Origin: CAIQPS01 sp964631965
Lineage (GTDB): Bacteria > Actinomycetota > Thermoleophilia > RBG-16-64-13
DNA length: 55,349 nucleotides
NCBI GenBank assembly: GCA_964631965.1
Contig: CAZWAR010000006.1
Coordinates: forward strand, 1 to 55,349
Direction of reading: 5' to 3'
Shown here: positions 8,242 to 19,024 of the stretch, one piece after another
Position numbering within the stretch: the stretch's first letter is position 1
Layout of the letters: each line of letters starts with the position of its first letter
Made by a program: the position numbers and the translations under genes
The notes under the pieces: generated by a model
The model's input: the letters and a program-made list of their open reading frames with translations, nothing else
What the model was told of the DNA's origin: nothing
Databases searched by the model: none

Positions 8242-9294
8242 TCACCCGGTGCCCGAGGCTTCTCCTCGGCCTCGCCGGCGTTGTTCGGCAGACCGGCCGG
8301 CGGCGGCCGTTCGCCGCGCGGTCGCCTGGGGAGCTTCCCCGTACGTCTTGTAGGCGGACACGATGTCCTGCACCAGCTTGTGCCGCACCACGTCCTCGCT
8401 GTCGAAGTATATGAAGGCGATATCGGGGATCTTGGAGAGCACTCCGGCAACGTTCACCAGACCGGAGTGGTGGCCCCGAGGCAGGTCTATCTGAGTGATA
8501 TCCCCCGTGACGATCATCTTGGCTCCGAAGCCCAGCCGGGTGAGGAACATCTTCATCTGCTCGGGCGTGGTGTTCTGCGCCTCGTCGAGGATAATGAGCG
8601 AATCGTTGAGCGTCCGTCCCCGCATGTACGCCAGAGGCGCCACTTCTATGGTCCCGCGCTGGAGGTACTCGGTCAGACGATCGCTGTCCATCATGTCATA
8701 GAGCGCGTCGAAGAGCGGGCGCAGGTAGGGGTCCACCTTCTCCATCAGCCCTCCGGGGAGGAACCCCAGCTTCTCTCCCGCCTCGACGGCTGGTCGGGTG
8801 AGGATGATCCGGGCCACGTCGCCGGCCAGAAAGGCGGCGGTCGCCATGGCCATGGCCAGGTACGTCTTGCCTGTCCCGGCCGGCCCGATGCCGAAGGTGA
8901 TGGTGTTGAGCCTGATGGCGTCCACATACGCCTTCTGGTTCTTGGTCTTGGGGCGGATGCGGCGACCCCGATGCTCGAGGATGACGTCGCTGACAATCTT
9001 GTTGAGGTCCCCGGTCCAATCTCCCTCGCCGGTGCTCAGCGAGACTGCAAGCTCCAGTGTGGCCCGATCGAGGCTCTGCCCGGAGCGGAGCAGGGCGAGC
9101 AGTTCGTGGATCATGGCTTCCCCGCGCTCCACCTCGGCCTCGGTCCCTTCCAGGGTCAGTTGATTGCCCCGCAGGCCGATGTCGCAGTCGAGGAGTTGTT
9201 CGAGGGCGCGGAGATGTTTGTCGTTCTCACCCACCAACTGCGCCGCCACCCGATTGTCGAGGTCGATGTGCTTGGTCACGTATTCGGCGCTCAC
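8242..9294 (-). CDS. phoH: PhoH-like ATPase
   Basis: PhoH-family P-loop protein of 350 residues, predicted RNA-associated ATPase/helicase. A KH-like N-terminal region (VAAQLVGENDKHLRALEQLL) precedes the ATPase core with Walker A GPAGTGKTYLA and Walker B DSLIILDEAQN, and the sensor-like segment MIVTGDITQIDLP. The C-terminus is a disordered Arg/Ala-rich tail. The selected GTG has GGGGAG seven bases upstream; an upstream open extension carries no family similarity. It follows yqeY by 56 bases and is followed closely by the PgpH-type gene. Confidence 0.94.
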   Translation of the reverse strand: MSAEYVTKHIDLDNRVAAQLVGENDKHLRALEQLLDCDIGLRGNQLTLEGTEAEVERGEAMIHELLALLRSGQSLDRATLELAVSLSTGEGDWTGDLNKIVSDVILEHRGRRIRPKTKNQKAYVDAIRLNTITFGIGPAGTGKTYLAMAMATAAFLAGDVARIILTRPAVEAGEKLGFLPGGLMEKVDPYLRPLFDALYDMMDSDRLTEYLQRGTIEVAPLAYMRGRTLNDSLIILDEAQNTTPEQMKMFLTRLGFGAKMIVTGDITQIDLPRGHHSGLVNVAGVLSKIPDIAFIYFDSEDVVRHKLVQDIVSAYKTYGEAPQATARRTAAAGRSAEQRRRGRGEASGTG

Positions 9295-9350
9295 GCCGCT
9301 TCTCCCCTTTTGCCCTACCGCGACCCCTTCACAGTGGGGCCAGGCCCGTC

Positions 9351-9797
9351 TCACGCGGATAGCCGCTCCTTGACCAGCCGGGACGCTACCTTGCCGTCGA
9401 CCTGCGGCCCCCCCTGGGCCATGACGGCTGACATCACTCTGCCCATGTCGCGGACCGAACGAGCACCGGTCTCAGCGATCACCCGGTCGACGAGATCGGC
9501 CACGTCGGCTTCGTTCATTTGCTGGGGCAGAAGCCCCTCGATGAGTTTCGCCGCGTATTCCTCGAACGCGGCCAGGTCTTCACGACCGCCGGCCCGGAAA
9601 GCCTCCGTGGATTCCTGGCGCTTCTTGAGTTCCCTGCGGAGCACGCTCAGCTCGGCGGCTTCGTCCAGATCCGCTCGAGTGCGCTTCGCTTCGTTCTGCA
9701 GCTCGCAGACCACCATGCGGAGAGCGGTCACCTTCTGTTTGTCACCGCTCTTCATGGCCGCCTTGACGGACTCCTGGATGTCGCTCAACGCGCTCAT
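9351..9797 (-). CDS. GatB/YqeY domain protein
   Basis: A 148-residue protein belonging to the YqeY family, which corresponds to the tRNA-binding C-terminal domain of GatB/GatE. It begins with the typical helix SDIQESVKAAMKSGDKQKVTALRMV and ends in the small domain with MGRVMSAVMAQGGPQVDGKVASRLVKERL. Its precise role is unknown; it usually travels with rpsU, phoH or dnaG. Its ATG overlaps the HIT gene stop by four bases (ATGA), implying translational coupling. Confidence 0.92.
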   Translation of the reverse strand: MSALSDIQESVKAAMKSGDKQKVTALRMVVCELQNEAKRTRADLDEAAELSVLRRELKKRQESTEAFRAGGREDLAAFEEYAAKLIEGLLPQQMNEADVADLVDRVIAETGARSVRDMGRVMSAVMAQGGPQVDGKVASRLVKERLSA

Positions 9798-10135
9798 CGG
9801 AAATCACCCAGATCTTCCCCGCCCAGGATGTGGAAATGCATGTGCTTGACTTCCTGTCTCGCGTCCGCCCCCACGTTGGTAAGCACACGGTAGCCGCTGT
9901 CGGCTATCCCCGCCTCCCGCGCCACCGCCACGATGAACTCGAGGAGCTTCTGCCCTTCGCAGGCCTGCCACGCGCCGACGTCGTTGAGCGACATGAGGTG
10001 CTCTCGAGGAATGACGAGGATGTGCTGAGCAGCTATCGGGTTGACATCCCTGAAGGCTACGAAAAGGTTGGTTTCCAGCACTTTTTCCGCGGGTATCTGC
10101 CCGGCCGCGATCCGACAGAATATGCAGTCATCCAT
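9794..10135 (-). CDS. HIT family nucleotide hydrolase
   Basis: A 113-residue histidine triad protein of the Hint branch, which hydrolyses purine nucleoside phosphoramidates. The signature VKHMHFHILGG (His-x-His-x-His) is at about residues 96-106, and the zinc/N-terminal motif MDDCIFCRIAAGQIP is complete. The ATG has no ribosome binding site, but a perfect TATAAT lies 8 bases upstream, so the mRNA probably begins at or within two bases of the start codon (leaderless). It leads the HIT-yqeY-phoH-pgpH-ybeY series. Confidence 0.95.
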   Translation of the reverse strand: MDDCIFCRIAAGQIPAEKVLETNLFVAFRDVNPIAAQHILVIPREHLMSLNDVGAWQACEGQKLLEFIVAVAREAGIADSGYRVLTNVGADARQEVKHMHFHILGGEDLGDFR

Positions 10136-10143
10136 GAGGCTGG

Positions 10144-10149
10144 ATTATA
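10144..10149 (-). promoter_or_regulatory. Perfect -10 element for the HIT gene, leaderless start
   Basis: TATAAT on the minus strand, with the HIT start codon beginning at 10135. The expected +1 is around 10137, leaving essentially no 5' leader, and no Shine-Dalgarno sequence is present. No good -35 hexamer is seen. Confidence 0.6.
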
Positions 10150-10326
10150 CTACCAATCAGGCTACGCTCCGCCGTGGCCTGACGGGCCATGCCGCGAACC
10201 CGGCCGATGCCGGGGCGCTATCTCGCCTCACAAGAACGCAGATTCCACCCGCTGATGGCCCGTTGCGGACCGGCCGTCAGCAAACCGTTAGCAGAATCGG
10301 CGCCCGGCGGCAAGGCTTGGTGCGGA

Positions 10327-10557
10327 TCAGGAAGCCTTGCGCTCCAGCTTCTCCGCGATCCACACCTTGATCACGGACTGCCGAGTGACCCCAAGCCGCT
10401 TGGCCTCACGATCGAGCGAATCGACCATCCATGAGGGGAAGTCGACGTTGACACGACGCGGATTCTGGTTGAGACGGGTTGCGCCGGACAGGTCGAGGTC
10501 ATCGATGATGTCCTCGACACCCTCGTCGAACTTCTTGTCGAAATCAGTCGCCTTCAT
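10327..10557 (-). CDS. brnA: BrnA-like antitoxin (ribbon-helix-helix)
   Basis: A 76-residue protein whose C-terminal half (RRVNVDFPSWMVDSLDREAKRLGVTRQ and onward) is a CopG/MetJ-type ribbon-helix-helix: one DNA-contacting strand and two helices. The acidic N-terminal half (FDEGVEDIIDDLDL) would wrap the toxin. It overlaps the end of brnT by 14 bases, the classic toxin-first BrnT/BrnA order. It should neutralise BrnT and repress its own operon through the palindrome at 10835-10849. No other promoter is needed. Confidence 0.88.
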   Translation of the reverse strand: MKATDFDKKFDEGVEDIIDDLDLSGATRLNQNPRRVNVDFPSWMVDSLDREAKRLGVTRQSVIKVWIAEKLERKAS

Positions 10558-10807
10558 AGATCGCCACCTCCTTTGCCCGAGAACGCCTCACTGAGATGAT
10601 TCGGGTGCAGCCATCGCGGTGCGTAATGACCGCCGAGTAGTGCTTGCTCCCGATGGCGCCGATGACGAGCGAACGCGGCTCGTCAACCGTCTTCGCCGGA
10701 ATCTCGATCAGAAACTCATCGAGCCACAACTCCTGGGCCGCTACGAAATCGATGCCGTGCTTGGCCGCGTTCGCATCCGACTTCGCTTGATCGAACTCAA
10801 ACTCCAC
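10544..10807 (-). CDS. brnT: BrnT-like toxin (RelE-fold ribonuclease)
   Basis: An 87-residue protein with the BrnT pattern: FEFDQAKSDANAAKHGIDF at the N-terminus, a middle ELWLDEFLIEIPAKT segment, and RSLVIGAIGSKHYSAVITHRDG followed by TRIISVRRSRAKEVAIYE at the end, carrying the conserved basic residues expected for mRNA cleavage. BrnT (DUF497) toxins are ribosome-independent RNases. The GTG start has GAGGGG eight bases upstream. With brnA it forms a type II toxin-antitoxin module inserted between rsmE and the HIT gene, which are usually neighbours in this gene cluster. Confidence 0.88.
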   Translation of the reverse strand: MEFEFDQAKSDANAAKHGIDFVAAQELWLDEFLIEIPAKTVDEPRSLVIGAIGSKHYSAVITHRDGCTRIISVRRSRAKEVAIYEGD

Positions 10808-10834
10808 CGTGCAGCCCCTCTGTGCGCCGTTACA

Positions 10835-10849
10835 GTATAGAAACTATAC
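10835..10849. promoter_or_regulatory. Palindromic operator of the brnT-brnA operon
   Basis: GTATAG-AAA-CTATAC, a perfect 6-3-6 inverted repeat. On the minus strand it overlaps a TATACT -10 hexamer (10834-10839) whose predicted start (near 10827) lies 20 bases before the brnT GTG. A repressor bound here would block RNA polymerase, in line with known BrnA autoregulation. Confidence 0.65.
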
Positions 10850-10967
10850 CACCGCTACAGGAAGATTCAATCCGGGATCCGGCGACTGCTGTACGCTCAA
10901 CGCCCGGCGCTTCGGCTGCGCCGGAATGACTCGGTGAGCAGATGGCTACTGAGGGGCGGTCATCGTC

Positions 10968-11888
10968 CTACCAATCCCCCAGCGCAAGCCTGGCCACGGC
11001 GACGGCCACCGGCCCCGCGGTCTCGGTGCGCAGCACTCCCCGTCCAAGCCTGGCAGCCTCCAGGCCCGACCGGGTGAGATCCTCCTTTTCCTCCGGTGTC
11101 CAGCCGCTCTCCGGGCCGATCCAGAGACCGACCCCGCGCCATGCGGCGTCGACGGAGGCAGAGCCCCGGCGGATAACCGGCCCGGCGATATCCGTGGGCG
11201 CGGGCGACCGACCGGGGGACACTGCAATGGTGACCAGTTCGTAGAGCGTCAGTGCCGCCCCGGGGTCGAGGAGCACAGGCAGGAGGCGAAGCTTTCTCAC
11301 CCGCTGGAGAGCCTCATCCAGGGAGGAGGCCAGGTCTACGGGAGGAATGGCCGGCTGCTTGCTCTGCTTGGCCGCCTCCCGGACGATGCGTGTCCACCGG
11401 CCGTGCCGCCTCTCTTCCCCACCGGACTGCCGCGGCGACCCGTCCGTCTGTACCAGAATAACGAGACTGACCCCGGCTTCCGTGCTCTTCTCGATGGACC
11501 ATTCCAGGGCGGAGGGACGCACCAACGCCTGCACCAGCGCGACGGTTCGGTCGTAGTGGGCGCCGGCTTCGGGGCCCTCGAGGCGCTTGCCCAGTCGGAG
11601 CCTCACCGCCCGGCCTGCGCGCTCCCCGGCGTCCGGCAACATTTCCGCCGCGTAGACTGCGGCCCCTACCACCGCTTCGGCCTGGTCCCCGGGACGCAGA
11701 CGGAGCACTCGCACAGCGTGTTGGGAGTCTCCGGCATCCAGGGTGACGACGGAGCCCGTCCCGATGTCGGAAGCGCGTACGTCCGCGGAAGCGGAACTGC
11801 CCGCGGTTCGGACTTCGTCGACAGAGCCGGTATTGTGGTCGCCGGGATCGCCTTCCACCACGAAGAAACGGGGACGGAAGCCGGCCAC
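10968..11888 (-). CDS. rsmE: 16S rRNA m3U1498 methyltransferase RsmE
   Basis: RsmE methylates N3 of U1498 in 16S rRNA using SAM. The 306-residue protein starts with the PUA-like region (FRPRFFVVEG, later SQHAVRVLRLRPGDQAEAVVG) and continues with the SPOUT domain: VQALVRPSALEWSIEKSTEAGVS, EAAKQSKQPAIPPV, and the knot region LWIGPESGWTPEEKE ... LRTETAG. It contains two extra low-complexity stretches (about 22-45 and 225-245), making it longer than the usual 240-260. The GTG start is eight bases after the protease stop, with AGGGGA upstream. Confidence 0.93.
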   Translation of the reverse strand: MAGFRPRFFVVEGDPGDHNTGSVDEVRTAGSSASADVRASDIGTGSVVTLDAGDSQHAVRVLRLRPGDQAEAVVGAAVYAAEMLPDAGERAGRAVRLRLGKRLEGPEAGAHYDRTVALVQALVRPSALEWSIEKSTEAGVSLVILVQTDGSPRQSGGEERRHGRWTRIVREAAKQSKQPAIPPVDLASSLDEALQRVRKLRLLPVLLDPGAALTLYELVTIAVSPGRSPAPTDIAGPVIRRGSASVDAAWRGVGLWIGPESGWTPEEKEDLTRSGLEAARLGRGVLRTETAGPVAVAVARLALGDW

Positions 11889-11896
11889 CCCGTCCC

Positions 11897-13306
11897 CTAG
11901 TCGATCGAAGAAGAGCCGCCGATGGGGGAGAGGGAGACGCCGACCGCCGAGGACGATGCGGAGGTTATTCCCAGCCGGTCCTCGATGAGCTTGAGCGTCG
12001 TATCCACGGTCTCGTCGACTCCCGGCGTCGCCGGATCGTCGGGCGCCACCACGTCGGGTTCGATGCCCTTCTTGTTGATGTCCCGGTCCTTCGGCGTCAG
12101 ATAGACGGCCGTCGTCGCCTTGAGCGCCCCGCCGTTCGAAAGCGGCTCGATGCTCTGCACCAGCCCCTTCCCGAATGTGGTCTCGCCGACAAGAGTCGCC
12201 CGGCCGTAATCCTGCAACGCCCCCGCGACGATCTCCGATGCACTGGCGGTATAGCCATCAGTCAGGACGTAGAGGGGGATGGTGGGATCGGCCCCCCCGG
12301 TGGCCTCGTATATCTGCGTCGGAGAGTGGAGCCCTTCCGTGGTGACGATCACCTGGCCCTCAGGGATGAATATGCTGGCCACGTCCACCGCCTGGTCGAG
12401 CAGGCCGCCGCCATTGCTCCGTAGGTCGAGGATGATGGCGTCGACCTCGTCCACCCCGATGGCCTGCCTGACCGCGGAACTGAGAGCCGCGGCCGATCCC
12501 TGGGAGAAGGTGAAAAAGCCGATGAGAGCCACTCTCTGGTCGCCGGCCTGAAGGATCTTGGTCTCGGTCACCGGGATCTCGATATTCTTCCGGACGAGCG
12601 TGTACTCCTTCGTCTGCCCACCCGGCGGCAGCTGCGACGTATCCGCCTTCTGCAGAAGGTCCGCGGTCGTGGTGGTCTCGCTGCTGTCGGTGGTGTCACC
12701 GCCCCCGGCCGATCCCGCCGTCGTTGTGGTGGTGCTCAGAGCGGACAGCGGGGGTCGGTAGATCGTCACCCCAACCGAGCTGCCCTCGCCACCACCCTTC
12801 ATCTTGGCAACCACTTGGTCCAAGGTCTGGCCGTCGACCGACAGACCATCGACCGCGGTCACGATGTCGCCGGCCTGAATGCCCGCCAGGTCGGCGGGAC
12901 TCTGCTTGAACGTCGAGACGATGGTGACCAGTCCGTCCTTCATCTCCACGGTCATACCGAGCCCCGTATACGATCCGGAAGTGCTCTCCCTGAATGCGGC
13001 GTACTCTTCGGGATCCCAGTACACCGTGTATGGATCGTCCAAGGCGGCCACCATTCCGTCGATAGCCGCAGCCTGGAGTTTCTGGTCGTCGACCGCCTCG
13101 TAGTAGGTGGAGTCAAGCTTGTCGAGGATCTCGAGCTGCAGCGCGTCCGAATCCCCCGACTGCGTGCTGCCCACGACAGGAAACAGACCCCGCAGTGCCG
13201 ACCCCAGGTCGTCCCGGGCTCCGAGCAGAAACCCGCCTGAGACCAGGAGAACGGCGGCGATCAAGCCCCCGAGAACGAGCAGCGGTATCTTCAGGCTTCT
13301 TCGCAT
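11897..13306 (-). CDS. S41 family C-terminal processing peptidase (CtpA-like)
   Basis: A 469-residue exported serine protease. A signal anchor (about 7-29) is followed by an N-terminal helical region, a PDZ domain (about 110-185 and 233-245) and the tail-specific protease core. The Ser-Lys dyad is visible: TASASEIVAGAL with Ser355 and TTFGKGLVQ with Lys380, 25 residues apart as in Prc/CtpA. Unusually, the PDZ region is interrupted at about 187-232 by a Thr/Ser/Gly-rich insert. It sits between ftsEX and rsmE, close to the usual ftsEX-ctpA arrangement, so a role in cell-wall hydrolase processing is plausible. Confidence 0.93.
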   Translation of the reverse strand: MRRSLKIPLLVLGGLIAAVLLVSGGFLLGARDDLGSALRGLFPVVGSTQSGDSDALQLEILDKLDSTYYEAVDDQKLQAAAIDGMVAALDDPYTVYWDPEEYAAFRESTSGSYTGLGMTVEMKDGLVTIVSTFKQSPADLAGIQAGDIVTAVDGLSVDGQTLDQVVAKMKGGGEGSSVGVTIYRPPLSALSTTTTTAGSAGGGDTTDSSETTTTADLLQKADTSQLPPGGQTKEYTLVRKNIEIPVTETKILQAGDQRVALIGFFTFSQGSAAALSSAVRQAIGVDEVDAIILDLRSNGGGLLDQAVDVASIFIPEGQVIVTTEGLHSPTQIYEATGGADPTIPLYVLTDGYTASASEIVAGALQDYGRATLVGETTFGKGLVQSIEPLSNGGALKATTAVYLTPKDRDINKKGIEPDVVAPDDPATPGVDETVDTTLKLIEDRLGITSASSSAVGVSLSPIGGSSSID

Positions 13307-13374
13307 GGGTGCAAAGGATACCCCACCGTGTGACTACCCATTCGACGCCGAGGAAGGGGCGACTTGCCCAGCGC

Positions 13375-14259
13375 CTACACCTTCAGGAACCGGCGCAGCC
13401 CGAGACCCGAGCCGAGAGCGCCAATGACCACACCCACCGCAAGAAGGACGAGAGCGACCGCCGCGTATGGCACAGCGTCCAGCGGGACCGTCATGAAGGT
13501 GAGACTGGCGCTGATCTTCGACACGAGAACGCTGTTCAGCACAAGCACGACAACCGCCGCGAGGACGGCTCCCACCAGGCCGACGGTGACTCCTTCGATG
13601 ACGAAAGGCCACCTGATGAACCAGTTCGTAGCCCCCACGAGCTTCATGATCTCCACCTCTCGCTTCCGGGCGAAGATGGAGAGGCGGATGGTATTGGAGA
13701 TGAGCAGCACCGCCACGACTCCCAGGAGGACGATGAAGCCCAACAGGGAGTTGCGCACGATGGACGTTATCCGGAACAGCTTGTCCTTGATCTCTTTGCC
13801 ATACTGGACCTCGTCCACGATGGTGCTACCGTCGAAGCGGGCGGCGACATCATCCACGGTCTTCGGGTCCACCAGAGAGATCTCGAACTTCCCTGGAAGC
13901 GGGTTGCCGGTAAGGCCTTCGAGTATCTCCGGGTCGTCCTTGAAGTCCTCCTTCAGAATCTCGAGAGCCTGTTGCTTGTCGATGAAATCGAGGCTCTTCA
14001 CTTCCGGCCAGGACAGGATCTCGGCCTGCAACGCGTCGATCTCCTCCTGGTCGGGGTCGGGATCGGTCTTGAGGAACACCGAGATCTCGACCTTCTGTTC
14101 CACTTCGGAAAGGAGCGCGTCCGTGGTGTAGACGAACGCGAGCACGCCTCCGAGCACGACCATGCACAAGAAGACCGTCACCAGAGCGGCGATGGTCATG
14201 AAGTAGTTCCTGCGCAGAGATCCGAAAGCTTCCTTCAGGAAGAAGCTAATCCTCGCCAT
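13375..14259 (-). CDS. ftsX: Cell division protein FtsX
   Basis: FtsX is the membrane subunit of the FtsEX complex, which activates peptidoglycan hydrolases at the septum. The 294-residue protein has one N-terminal transmembrane helix (FMTIAALVTVFLCMVVLGG), an extracellular domain of about 120 residues, and three C-terminal helices. The conserved FARKREVEIMKLVGATNWFI segment marks the coupling helix region. The ATG at 14259 has AGGTGG ahead of it and lies inside the end of ftsE (14-base overlap), so the pair is coupled; the longer open frame upstream is not needed. Confidence 0.95.
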   Translation of the reverse strand: MARISFFLKEAFGSLRRNYFMTIAALVTVFLCMVVLGGVLAFVYTTDALLSEVEQKVEISVFLKTDPDPDQEEIDALQAEILSWPEVKSLDFIDKQQALEILKEDFKDDPEILEGLTGNPLPGKFEISLVDPKTVDDVAARFDGSTIVDEVQYGKEIKDKLFRITSIVRNSLLGFIVLLGVVAVLLISNTIRLSIFARKREVEIMKLVGATNWFIRWPFVIEGVTVGLVGAVLAAVVVLVLNSVLVSKISASLTFMTVPLDAVPYAAVALVLLAVGVVIGALGSGLGLRRFLKV

Positions 14260-14929
14260 ACCCACCTCGTTTCTGATCGCGCACGACCTTCCCATCCTCG
14301 AGCGCGATCACGCGCCGGCGCATGCGGTCCACCATCTCGCGGTCGTGCGTGGCCATGAGCACGGTGGTACCGGTCTTGTTGATGCGGTAGAGCAACTGCA
14401 TGATGCCCATGGAGGTCTCTGGGTCGAGGTTCCCCGTGGGTTCGTCGGCGATGAGGAGAGGAGGATGGTTGACGAACGCACGGGCGATCGACACACGCTG
14501 CTGCTCCCCGCCGGAGAGTTCGTTGGGCAGGCTGCTCACCTTATGCGAGAGACCGACGAGGCTGAGGATCTCGAGGGCCTTCTTCTTCGAGTCGTGATTG
14601 GCGCCTCCGGTCACGAGAAGCGCGTACATGACGTTCTCGAAGGCACTCTTGCTGGGGAGAAGCTTGAAATCCTGAAACACACATCCGATGTTGCGCCGCA
14701 GGTAGGGGACTTTCCAGCTTCGCAAGGTGGCAAGGTCCCGCCCACCTACGCTAACCCGTCCGCGGTCGGGTTCCAATTCTCTGATGAGCAGACGGATGAA
14801 CGTGGATTTTCCCGAGCCGGACGGCCCCACGAGGAATACGAACTCGCCCTTTTCGATGTGAAGACTCACCTTCTCGAGCCCGATAGTGCTCGGAGGATAG
14901 ATCTTCGTTACGTCTTCGAACTTGATCAC
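14246..14929 (-). CDS. ftsE: Cell division ATP-binding protein FtsE
   Basis: ABC-type ATPase partner of FtsX, 227 residues. Walker A is GPSGSGKST, the signature is LSGGEQQRVSIARAF, Walker B is LLIADEPTGNLDPE, and the H-loop is MATHD, all intact. The start is GTG; an ATG two bases upstream is in another frame and stops at once. The 187 bases upstream to prfB contain no recognisable gene and no clear promoter. Confidence 0.96.
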   Translation of the reverse strand: MIKFEDVTKIYPPSTIGLEKVSLHIEKGEFVFLVGPSGSGKSTFIRLLIRELEPDRGRVSVGGRDLATLRSWKVPYLRRNIGCVFQDFKLLPSKSAFENVMYALLVTGGANHDSKKKALEILSLVGLSHKVSSLPNELSGGEQQRVSIARAFVNHPPLLIADEPTGNLDPETSMGIMQLLYRINKTGTTVLMATHDREMVDRMRRRVIALEDGKVVRDQKRGGYGED

Positions 14930-15116
14930 ATGCTACCTACGACTTCCTTCTGAGGACACCCTCACAACTATTCTCTGGGATTCGGCAGATACCTGCCGCC
15001 TGAGAAGCTCTCCTCGGAGTGTTTGTCGCCCCTCCCACCGGCTCGGTTCCAGTAACCGGTCAAGTGCCGGCCCGGCTGGCGCCCGCCGACGCGATCGATG
15101 CAGACGAAGCTCCGCG

Positions 15117-16278
15117 TCATCGCTCGCCCAGCCTACCTGTGGACCTCTGCCATACGTATTCGCGTATGAAATCGTCGATGGCCCCGTCGAGGACCGCCTC
15201 TACGTTGCCCTTCTCGAAATTGGTTCGATGATCCTTCACCATGGTGTACGGCGCCAGTACGTACGAACGTATCTGACTGCCCCAGGCGATCTCCCTCTGC
15301 TCGCCCTTCTCCTTGGCCAATTCCTGCTCGCGCTTCTCGTGCTCGAGAAGGAGCAGCTTGCCCCGCAGCATGCGCATCGCGGTCTCGCGGTTCTGGATCT
15401 GCGACCGCTCGTTCTGGCACTGCACCACGGTCTTGGTGGGGACGTGGGTGATGCGTACCGCCGAGTCGGTCTTGTTCACATGCTGGCCGCCCGCTCCCGA
15501 GGAACGGTAGGTCTCCACCCGGAGGTCCTTCTCGTCGATGTCGAGAGTCACGTCCCCCTCGATCAGCGGGGTCACGTCCACAGAAGCGAACGAAGTGTGG
15601 CGCCTGCTCGCCGAGTCGAACGGCGAGATGCGCACCAGTCGGTGGACGCCGCGCTCGGTGGACATCAGACCATACGCGTTCTCGCCGTGGATGGTGAAGG
15701 TGACACTCTTGATCCCGGCCTCTTCCCCCTCGCTGGCCTCGTTCAACTCCACAGCGAAGCCCCGCTTCTCCGCCCAGCGCAGGTACATCCGCAGCAGCAT
15801 CTCGGCCCAATCCTGGCTCTCAGTGCCACCCGCCCCCGGGTGGATGCTGACGATGGCGTCGCCCGCGTCGAACTCCCCGGTGAACAGCCGCTGCTCTTCG
15901 AGGGCCTCGAGCGCGCTTCCGGTCTCGTCCGCCAACCGTTCCACGTCGCCCGCCAGTTCGGCGGGCACTGCGTCCCCGTCGGTCTCCTCGCCCGCCATTT
16001 CGAGCAGCACCCCGAAGTCATCCACTTGCGAGGCCAGCTTCTCGTACAGTTCCAGCCGGTTCTTCAAGCGGCTGTAGCGGGTGCTCAGCTCTTGCGCGTG
16101 GTTCTGATCGTCCCAGAAGCCAGGGGCACGCATCGCCTCCTCGAGGGAAGCGATGTCCCGCGTCAATGAGGCGGGGTCAAAGATACTCCCTTGCCCAGAG
16201 CAGCTTATCGCGGAAGATCCCCAGAAGCTCGCGGTACTCGGCCAGGGAGGAAGTCTTGCTCTCGGTCTTCTCAGCCAT
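15117..16278 (-). CDS. prfB: Peptide chain release factor 2 with programmed +1 frameshift
   Basis: RF2 releases peptides at UGA and UAA. The gene is split: codons 1-33 run from the ATG at 16278 to CTT at 16180-16182 and meet an in-frame TGA (16177-16179). Skipping base 16179 continues in the +1 frame with GAC through to 15117, giving about 386 residues. The junction AGGGAG-TAT-CTT-TGA-C is almost identical to the E. coli prfB slippery site, so this is autoregulation, not an error. The catalytic loop GAGGQHVNKTDSA carries GGQ. The ATG is only 11 bases after a TATAAT, and no strong ribosome binding site is present. Confidence 0.95.
16176..16191 (-). promoter_or_regulatory. prfB programmed frameshift signal
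   Basis: Minus strand AGGGAG TAT CTT TGA C: an internal Shine-Dalgarno-like AGGGAG three bases before the CTT slippery codon, then UGA and C, the poor-termination context. When RF2 is scarce, the ribosome slips +1 and makes RF2. Confidence 0.92.
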
Positions 16279-16289
16279 ATGCAGGGGGG

Positions 16290-16295
16290 ATTATA
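16290..16295 (-). promoter_or_regulatory. Putative -10 element of prfB
   Basis: TATAAT in the short secA-prfB spacer, 11 bases ahead of the prfB ATG, which would give a leader of about five bases. No matching -35 is visible, so read-through from secA may be the main route. Confidence 0.4.
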
Positions 16296-16323
16296 GCCTA
16301 CGCGCGAGGAAGCGGCGCCTCCA

Positions 16324-18945
<2,622 letters not shown>

Positions 18946-19024
18946 GCCAATTCACGCCTACCTATGCCGGGCGGCCAGGCTGTATGTGTTCCCCGGCTCG
19001 AGGCCGGGCGGGCGGCAACATCGG

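Noticed and set aside
7888..9849. 653-codon plus-strand frame covering phoH and yqeY
   Set aside because: Antisense shadow of two clear minus-strand genes; composition is Arg/Ser-rich noise.
10904..10924. 7-bp stem CCGGCGC/GCGCCGG after rsmE as a terminator
   Set aside because: No T run follows on the minus strand and the loop is of seven bases; not enough to call.
16177..16179. In-frame TGA in prfB as a sequencing error or pseudogene
   Set aside because: The surrounding sequence matches the known RF2 programmed frameshift signal almost base for base.
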